Shown here: piece after piece, positions 59,873-64,000 of the stretch | How positions within the stretch are numbered: position 1 is the stretch's first letter | Layout: each line of letters opens with the position of its first letter | NCBI GenBank assembly: GCA_029203125.1 | Contig: CP119317.1 | Coordinates: forward strand, 1,798,001-1,862,000 | Reading direction: 5' to 3' | DNA from: Candidatus Cohnella colombiensis | GTDB taxonomy: Bacteria > Bacillota > Bacilli > Paenibacillales > Paenibacillaceae | Length of the DNA: 64,000 bases | Program-made: the position numbers and the translations under genes | Notes under the pieces: model-generated | Told to the model about the DNA's origin: nothing | The model's database searches: none | The model's input: only the letters and a program-made list of their open reading frames with translations

Positions 59873-60256
59873 TTATTTCCATCCACCCCATATGGATATC
59901 TTATTACCATCAGGATCAAATACTTCAAAGAAATCCCCACAACCGTCTGTTTCATTAATGCCTTCAATTCTTACTCCATTTGTTTTCATATTGTAATAAA
60001 TTTCTTCTATGTTTGTGACTTCAAGTGTAAGTGCCGACATTTCTGTCCCACCTACTTCAATATAATTCAGGGTAGTTTTCTCCTTAGTCTTAATCAAAAA
60101 TATCGCTTGGTTATCACCTATTCTTAATTGCACTTGATCTTCTGTCACTGGATTTATAAGTTCTAGGCCCAGGTTCCTCTGATACCAATCAGCAGACTCA
60201 TATGGGTTAGTAATTGGGATATAAACACATTCAATCTGTTTTACTTTTGCTTTCAT
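59873..60256 (-). CDS. VOC/glyoxalase-superfamily protein
   Basis: A 127-residue VOC protein: VKQIECVYIPITNPYESADWYQRNLGLELINPVTEDQVQLRIGDNQAIFLIKT, MSALTLEVTNIEEIYYNMKTNGVRI, ending FFEVFDPDGNKISIWGG with the terminal acid replaced. Cassette ends agree: TTATCTGATGTTGATGC and, reversed, TTTTCAGAAATTGATGC. Substrate unknown. Confidence 0.85.
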   Translation of the reverse strand: MKAKVKQIECVYIPITNPYESADWYQRNLGLELINPVTEDQVQLRIGDNQAIFLIKTKEKTTLNYIEVGGTEMSALTLEVTNIEEIYYNMKTNGVRIEGINETDGCGDFFEVFDPDGNKISIWGGWK

Positions 60257-60286
60257 CTTTTCATTTCACTTTCCTTTCGCATCAAT

Positions 60287-60490
60287 TTCTGAAAATGTTC
60301 TTGTATTCACGACGTCCCACCACTTTAAGGTCACAATGTGACCGGCCGGGATACGGTTAGGTGGTGCAGTTGTGTCCGGCTGAGTCTACTTCCCCGCAGC
60401 TGCCAATTACTTTTCCGAATCCTCATCTAACTCCTGCCGGACCGAGGGACGAATGCCCCGATGCGTGAACATGGTGTTATACGACGGAAC
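60287..60490 (-). repeat. attC-like site, complete
   Basis: GAAAATGTTCTTGTATTCACGACG to GATGCGTGAACATGGTGTTATACG. Stem CCCACCACTTTAAGG/GGTTAGGTGGTGC with inner TCACA/TGTGA, then TGTCCGGC/GCCGGACC across 70 nt. Confidence 0.8.
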
Positions 60491-60526
60491 CTCTCCCCTG
60501 ATTTCGCTTACTCAAATGTTTAAACA

Positions 60527-60916
60527 TTACCAATCGTCCTTGTTTCTTTCCATTCTTCTAATTTTTCTGTTTGCGGTCCTATTAATTATTGAAAAGATAA
60601 TGAAGAAAATAATGAAAGCTATGAGAACTGTTATTACAAATCCCGTTGAAATTATGTCTCCAATTGCATATCTAATAAAAATCCATCCAAACATCCAAGA
60701 TGAAAAAATGAAAATAATCCCTTCACTACTGATGAGAAGCGCTCTTGCACCTATTGATAATATTGCTTTACGCTTAATAAAGTAATTCACTATAACCCAG
60801 ATTATTATTACAAACACTGAATATATGATTATTGGAGTTGAATAAGAAATATCTATTAATGTTAAGTATATTGGAATTCCAAATAATCCATAAACGAAAT
60901 TGAACATTACAACCAA
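60527..60916 (-). CDS. Membrane protein, unknown; possible ATT start
   Basis: A protein of about 130 residues with four membrane segments and a basic tail (NRTANRKIRRMERNKDDW). GGAGG lies 7 nt before an in-frame ATT at 60934, which would add six residues (MKINFF); the next starts, TTG 60916 and ATG 60907, lack a ribosome site. Cassette ends match: GTTATACGACGG and, reversed, GTTATACGACAG. No family recognised. Confidence 0.68.
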   Translation of the reverse strand: MVVMFNFVYGLFGIPIYLTLIDISYSTPIIIYSVFVIIIWVIVNYFIKRKAILSIGARALLISSEGIIFIFSSWMFGWIFIRYAIGDIISTGFVITVLIAFIIFFIIFSIINRTANRKIRRMERNKDDW

Positions 60917-60960
60917 GAAAAAGTTGATTTTAATGTTTGTTCCTCCTTCGCATTAAGGTT

Positions 60961-61118
60961 CTGTCGTATAACGTTCTCGTGTTCACGACGCGACCCAGCC
61001 TTAGATAGTTCTTATCTTAGGCTGGGTCGTGTGTTGTATGTTATTTCTACCATGATTATACATCTGACAACCAAGAGGCGAACGCCCTGCAGCGTGAATA
61101 CGATGTTATACGAAATTA
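60961..61118 (-). repeat. attC-like site, complete
   Basis: CGTATAACG and GTTATACG are exact complements. GACCCAGCCTTAGATAG/CTATCTTAGGCTGGGTC stem type, as at 42797 and 29381, then AGAGGCGAACGCCCT. Confidence 0.82.
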
Positions 61119-61144
61119 CTGCCATCATCGAATATACTAATAAC

Positions 61145-61621
61145 TTATCTTAATGCCACGTACATATCGATCTCATTATCTGAACTTTCCGGTTTGTACC
61201 TCTCATCCCAAACTTCAAAGTCATATCCTTTCGGTTCATGTCTATGTTCGCGTGTCCATTGTCCATATAGATAATCATATGACCGTTGCAACTCTGATTC
61301 GAGACCTTTATGAGTATATGTTACGTATTTACTTTCAGATACTTGATGGCTCATCATCCCTGGTGGAACTGTATAACCCTCATTGACCTCATAACAGAAT
61401 ATTTGGGTAAAGCGGTCGATCCTTGGATTAAACCCTGGTTTCATCGGGTAAATTTGCATTAAAATCACATTCTCATTCTTCTTAAAGAGAATCTCATCTT
61501 TTCTCGATATCAATGAATCATAGGTATTCTTCCCAATGCCAGATTCTAATTCATCTAAGTTTGCCTCAATCCTAAAACCCACAACTGTGAATGCCGGTAA
61601 TATTACTTCCTTTGCTTCCAT
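61145..61621 (-). CDS. Cass2/GyrI-like effector-binding protein
   Basis: A 158-residue paralogue of the protein at 57705 in fold: VILPAFTVVGFRIEANLDEL, FTQIFCYEVNEGYTVPPGMMSHQVSESKYVTYTHKGLESELQRSYDYLYGQWTREHRHEPKGYDFEVWDERYKPESSDNEIDMYVAL. It would bind small ligands; a stand-alone effector domain without DNA-binding part. ATG 61621 has GGAG before it. Its ends match over 17 nt: GTTATACGAAATTACTG and, reversed, GTTATACGCAATTACTG. Confidence 0.83.
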   Translation of the reverse strand: MEAKEVILPAFTVVGFRIEANLDELESGIGKNTYDSLISRKDEILFKKNENVILMQIYPMKPGFNPRIDRFTQIFCYEVNEGYTVPPGMMSHQVSESKYVTYTHKGLESELQRSYDYLYGQWTREHRHEPKGYDFEVWDERYKPESSDNEIDMYVALR

Positions 61622-61701
61622 GATTATCACTCTCCATTTTTTTATGATTTCTAAATATTATGATGCCAACACTGGCTGGTTTCTATCATTCTCTTTCAGT
61701 A

Positions 61702-61898
61702 ATTGCGTATAACGTTCATGTGTTCACGACGTCCAACTCCCTTAAGCCCAAAGGGCCGCCGCGGTGCGGTTAAGTGGTGGAATGTGTCCGGCTGAAAATA
61801 CTTCCCTGTATACTGAATTGCCTCATCGAAATTCATCGAGTTGCTGCCGGACCGAGGGCCGAATGGCCCGATGCGTGAATATGGTGTAATATGAAGTT
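61702..61898 (-). repeat. attC-like site, complete
   Basis: GCGTATAACGTTCATGTGTTCACGACG to GATGCGTGAATATGGTGTAATATG. TGTCCGGC pairs with GCCGGACC across 80 nt; inner AGGGCCGAATGGCCC. Confidence 0.8.
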
Positions 61899-61955
61899 CC
61901 CACTCTTCCTGAGCTACTATCTCATCAATAATGTTCGTTGCATCTATGTTTTGTA

Positions 61956-62306
61956 TCAGTATTGAGAAATCATTAATATGTTTCCATCACAATCCTTAAA
62001 ACTAAAACTTCTATGATCTCCATATGTTTCTATTGAATAGATCTCTGCTCCGCTGTTCACTAATGATTGATATGCATCTTCTATATTGTCTGTATTAAAT
62101 GAAAACACTGGTCTAGTAATAGGCGTTAAATCAATATCCTTGAATAAGTGCATGACATACTGTCCATCAATAGTTAGTTCAACAAAATCGTCAAAATTAT
62201 GATCTGCAAGTTTAAATCCTAACATCTCACAATACCATGTACTTGATCTTTGTAAGTCTTTAGCGTATAGCATTACGCCAATCAACTTTTCTTTAATTAA
62301 TGGTTT
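61956..62306 (-). CDS. VOC/glyoxalase-superfamily protein
   Basis: A 116-residue VOC protein: LIGVMLYAKDLQRSSTWYCEMLGFKLADHNFDDFVELTIDGQYVMHLF, TRPVFSFNTDNIEDAYQSLVNSGAEI, FSFKDCDGNILMISQY. TTG 62306 has GAGGG 6 nt upstream and fits the family; the frame runs open into the attC-like site. Cassette ends match: GTAATATGAAGTTCCCAC and, reversed, GTTATATGAAATTCCCAC. Terminal acid replaced. Confidence 0.82.
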   Translation of the reverse strand, partial: KPLIKEKLIGVMLYAKDLQRSSTWYCEMLGFKLADHNFDDFVELTIDGQYVMHLFKDIDLTPITRPVFSFNTDNIEDAYQSLVNSGAEIYSIETYGDHRSFSFKDCDGNILMISQY

Positions 62307-62340
62307 CAATGGTATCCCTCGCTTAAAAAGATTTGTGGGA

Positions 62341-62543
62341 ATTTCATATAACGTTTTGGTATTCACGACGCCCCACCACCCTAAAGGAACGAAGTGACTG
62401 GCCGCGATGCGGTTGGGTGGTACGGGTGAGTCCGGCAGATTCTATTCCTCTGCTACTGAAATACTTCATCGATTTCTCATCTAACTCCTGTCGGACCGAG
62501 GGCCGAATGGCCCGAAGCGTGAACATGGTCTTATCTGAAGGTG
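62341..62543 (-). repeat. attC-like site, complete
   Basis: TTTCATATAACGTTTTGGTATTCACGACG to GAAGCGTGAACATGGTCTTATCTG. Stem CCCACCACCCTAAAGG/GGTTGGGTGGTACGG; CCGGCAGA pairs with CTGTCGG across 70 nt; inner AGGGCCGAATGGCCC. Confidence 0.8.
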
Positions 62544-62559
62544 ACACTTCTTAAGCTAC

Positions 62560-63102
62560 TTACAAAAGCGCCTTTAATTTCTCTAGATAAATTCTTTCAT
62601 TATCCTCATCATAACAAACAAATTGAACATGATTAATGGAGGAGTTGTTCTTCACAAATTCTAATACAGTTATTAATGCAACTTCAGCTGCTTGTTCTTT
62701 AGGAAATCTATAAATTCCTGTACTAATGTTTGGAAAGGATATACTACTTATTCCGTTTTTTAATGCAAGATTTAATGAATTACTATAACAATGCTTGAGC
62801 TTTTCGGGTTCACTATTGTTTCCATTATTCCATACAGGTCCTACTGTATGTATGACATACTTTGCTTGTAGTTTTCCGCCGGTTGTAATAACAGCTTCTC
62901 CAACCGGACAATGTCCTTGCTTGTTACGTATTTTAATACATTCATCGAGTATTTCTTTACCGCCTGCACGATGAATAGCTCCGTCAACTCCACCTCCACC
63001 AAGCAAACTAGTATTGGCTGCATTTACTATGCATTCTAATTGAGATTGGGTGATATCTCCTTTAAGAATTTCAATAATTGTTGAATTTATTAAAGCTTCC
63101 AT
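62560..63102 (-). CDS. Macro-domain protein, ADP-ribosyl hydrolase type
   Basis: A 180-residue macro domain. IIEILKGDITQSQLECIVNAANTSLLGGGGVDGAIHRAGG contains the ADP-ribose contacts and the catalytic-type Asn-Asn-Asp region; VIHTVGPVWNNG and ISFPNISTGIYRFPKEQAAEVAL complete it. The group (YmdB/MacroD) removes acetyl or ADP-ribose groups. ATG 63102 has AAAGGAAG before it. Cassette ends match: CTTATCTGAAGGTGACA and, reversed, GTTATCTGAAAGTGACA. Confidence 0.9.
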   Translation of the reverse strand: MEALINSTIIEILKGDITQSQLECIVNAANTSLLGGGGVDGAIHRAGGKEILDECIKIRNKQGHCPVGEAVITTGGKLQAKYVIHTVGPVWNNGNNSEPEKLKHCYSNSLNLALKNGISSISFPNISTGIYRFPKEQAAEVALITVLEFVKNNSSINHVQFVCYDEDNERIYLEKLKALL

Positions 63103-63130
63103 GAGATAGCTTCCTTTCATTAGCTCTTGT

Positions 63131-63290
63131 CACTTTCAGATAACGTTGTCGTTTTCGCGACGTCGATTCCCCTTAGATAGCTCCTATCTTTGGGGAATCG
63201 ATGTATCTGTCTGAATTAGCATCCACGAAACTACCTCGGGCAGATCAAGGGCTGCATGGCAAGCAGAGCGAATATTGTATTATCTGAAGG
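63131..63290 (-). repeat. attC-like site, complete
   Basis: TTTCAGATAACGTTGTCGTTTTCGCGACG to GAGCGAATATTGTATTATCTGAAG. Stem CGATTCCCC/GGGGAATCG, where the site at 56340 has CCATTCCCC/GGGGAATGG: a paired change. Confidence 0.82.
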
Positions 63291-63321
63291 AATGTGCTTC
63301 GAAGCATAATCTAAACTGTTC

Positions 63322-63837
63322 TCAGTTATTGAGATATAAAAAAGAAACTAAATTGTTTTCTACTATTAATTTCATTCTTGAAATCAAATCAATCGCCATT
63401 GCTTTTTGTGGATCTTCAGGTTGATATATTATCAAAGTTTCTTTGTTTACCTTCATCTCGATTCCATTTATAGAACGTTGAGTAAATGAAACTTCCCTTC
63501 CGGATTGATCTCTAAAGTAAAAGTAAAATTTATTATAATACTCAATATTTCCTGCTCGTTGATTTGCAAATTTTGTTCTCATTTTTTTGACTAAGATTCC
63601 TTTAGTAATTTGTCCATAAATGAGTAATCGCCTTGCTCTTAAATAATTCATAAAAATAAGAAAGAAATAAATAACAAGTATCATTAAAGGAAATGCAAAG
63701 AATATTTGTGAGCTTGATTCTTTGATAAAAAGCAACCCACAAAAGAAACTTAGAAAAAACATTAATAGAAGTAAATTTGCTGGAAAATGCTTTGCTAATA
63801 GATCAAACTTAACAGCAAATGTTATACGTCTCTTCAT
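63322..63837 (-). CDS. Membrane protein with DUF3592-like domain
   Basis: A 171-residue protein with two membrane segments (NLLLLMFFLSFFCGLLFI, IFFAFPLMILVIYFFLIFMNYL) and a soluble domain ITKGILVKKMRTKFANQRAGNIEYYNKFYFYFRDQSGREVSFTQRSINGIEMKVNKETLIIYQPEDPQKAMAIDL that recalls DUF3592. Function unknown. Cassette ends match: ATTATCTGAAGGAATGTG and, reversed, GTTATCTGAAAGAATATG. Confidence 0.75.
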   Translation of the reverse strand: MKRRITFAVKFDLLAKHFPANLLLLMFFLSFFCGLLFIKESSSQIFFAFPLMILVIYFFLIFMNYLRARRLLIYGQITKGILVKKMRTKFANQRAGNIEYYNKFYFYFRDQSGREVSFTQRSINGIEMKVNKETLIIYQPEDPQKAMAIDLISRMKLIVENNLVSFLYLNN

Positions 63838-63867
63838 TGATTCACCTCTTTAGGGTTTCATATTCTT

Positions 63868-64000
63868 TCAGATAACGTTCTTGTATTCACGACGTCCCAC
63901 CGACTTAAGGTTCCGCCAGGAACCGGCTGAGCTTGCGCAGTTAGTCGGTGCGGATGTGTCCGGCAGATTCCGCTTCACTGCTGCTGAAATACCTCACCGT
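63868..64000 (-). repeat. attC-like site, cut by the window edge
   Basis: TTTCAGATAACGTTCTTGTATTCACGACG, then CCCACCGACTTAAGG/GTTAGTCGGTGCGG with an inner TTCC/GGAA stem and TGTCCGGCAGA. The right half lies beyond 64000, so the array continues. Confidence 0.78.

Larger units (their letters stand above)
42771..64000 (-). other. Integron-like gene cassette array
   Basis: More than twenty complete or partial attC-like palindromes alternate with single short minus-strand genes. On the strand of the genes the order is gene then site. Outer arms are ATAACGTTC-N2-5-TTCACG and CGTGAA-N5-GTTAT. The 5' and 3' ends of well-preserved units match as inverted repeats for 15 to 20 nt. Two units are promoter-bearing toxin-antitoxin modules; the rest lack visible promoters. 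No integrase is in the window; the array continues past the right edge. Confidence 0.75.

Noticed and set aside
62333..62554. ORFs on both strands inside the site at 62341
   Set aside because: They are open only because the palindrome lacks stops; several other sites show the same effect.
42771..64000. CRISPR array
   Set aside because: The repeats are long palindromes of 150 to 200 bp separated by whole genes, not short direct repeats with equal spacers.
42771..64000. REP/BIME-type or miniature transposon repeats
   Set aside because: Target duplications are not seen, the copies always lie between single same-strand genes, and the ends match within a gene unit. This remains the main alternative to the integron reading.
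1..64000. Prophage or transposon
   Set aside because: No transposase, phage structural gene, phage integrase or terminal repeats of an insertion sequence were found.

Overview
The window is AT-rich DNA from a Bacillales bacterium, most likely Paenibacillus or a close relative. The evidence is the nrdI-nrdE pair, YwiC, ScdA, the DUF2087 and GIY-YIG neighbours, an LtaS-type enzyme, a copper-amine-oxidase-N 'stalk' protein, strong AGGAGG ribosome sites and many GTG/TTG starts. No rRNA, tRNA, CRISPR array, transposase or phage gene was seen.

Positions 1 to about 19.4 kb look like ordinary chromosome on both strands: nrdI-nrdE (nrdE cut by the window edge), a large hybrid histidine kinase followed by a response regulator, hisC, DUF2087 and GIY-YIG genes, an ABC-F ATPase, PAP2 phosphatase, hydrolase, lipoteichoic acid synthase, several acetyltransferases, and a divergent promoter with an Fnr-type palindrome between ywiC-scdA and an unknown 107-residue gene.

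From about 19.4 to 42 kb almost every gene is short and on the minus strand: acetyltransferases, VOC/glyoxalase proteins, DinB-type proteins, a methyltransferase, DUF1801, DUF2164, DUF4180, lipoproteins and small membrane proteins. One degenerate repeat (29.4 kb), gene fragments and truncated leaders suggest an old, eroded version of what follows. A secreted Fn3-like protein at 42 kb is the only plus-strand gene after 19.4 kb apart from the two antitoxin RNAs.

From 42.8 kb to the right edge, single minus-strand genes alternate with long imperfect palindromes of about 150 to 200 bp. The outer arms of each palindrome read ATAACGTTCTTGTGTTCACG on the left and CGTGAACATGGTGTTAT on the right. Inside are two or three stems that keep pairing while their sequence changes. 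On the strand of the genes each unit is 'gene then palindrome', as in integron cassettes with attC sites. The sequence just outside the palindrome at one end of a gene is the reverse complement of that at the other end for up to 20 nt, as expected if each unit was once a circle carrying one complete site. The cargo also fits: two Cass2-like effector-binding proteins, acetyltransferases, VOC proteins, a macro-domain protein, RibD-type reductases and small membrane proteins, mostly without visible promoters. Two copies of a type I toxin-antitoxin module, each with its own promoters, sit inside the array and may stabilise it. No integrase is in the window; the polarity predicts it beyond position 64000. 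An integron-like array in a Firmicute, with branched sites and type I toxin-antitoxin cassettes, is the main discovery candidate here.
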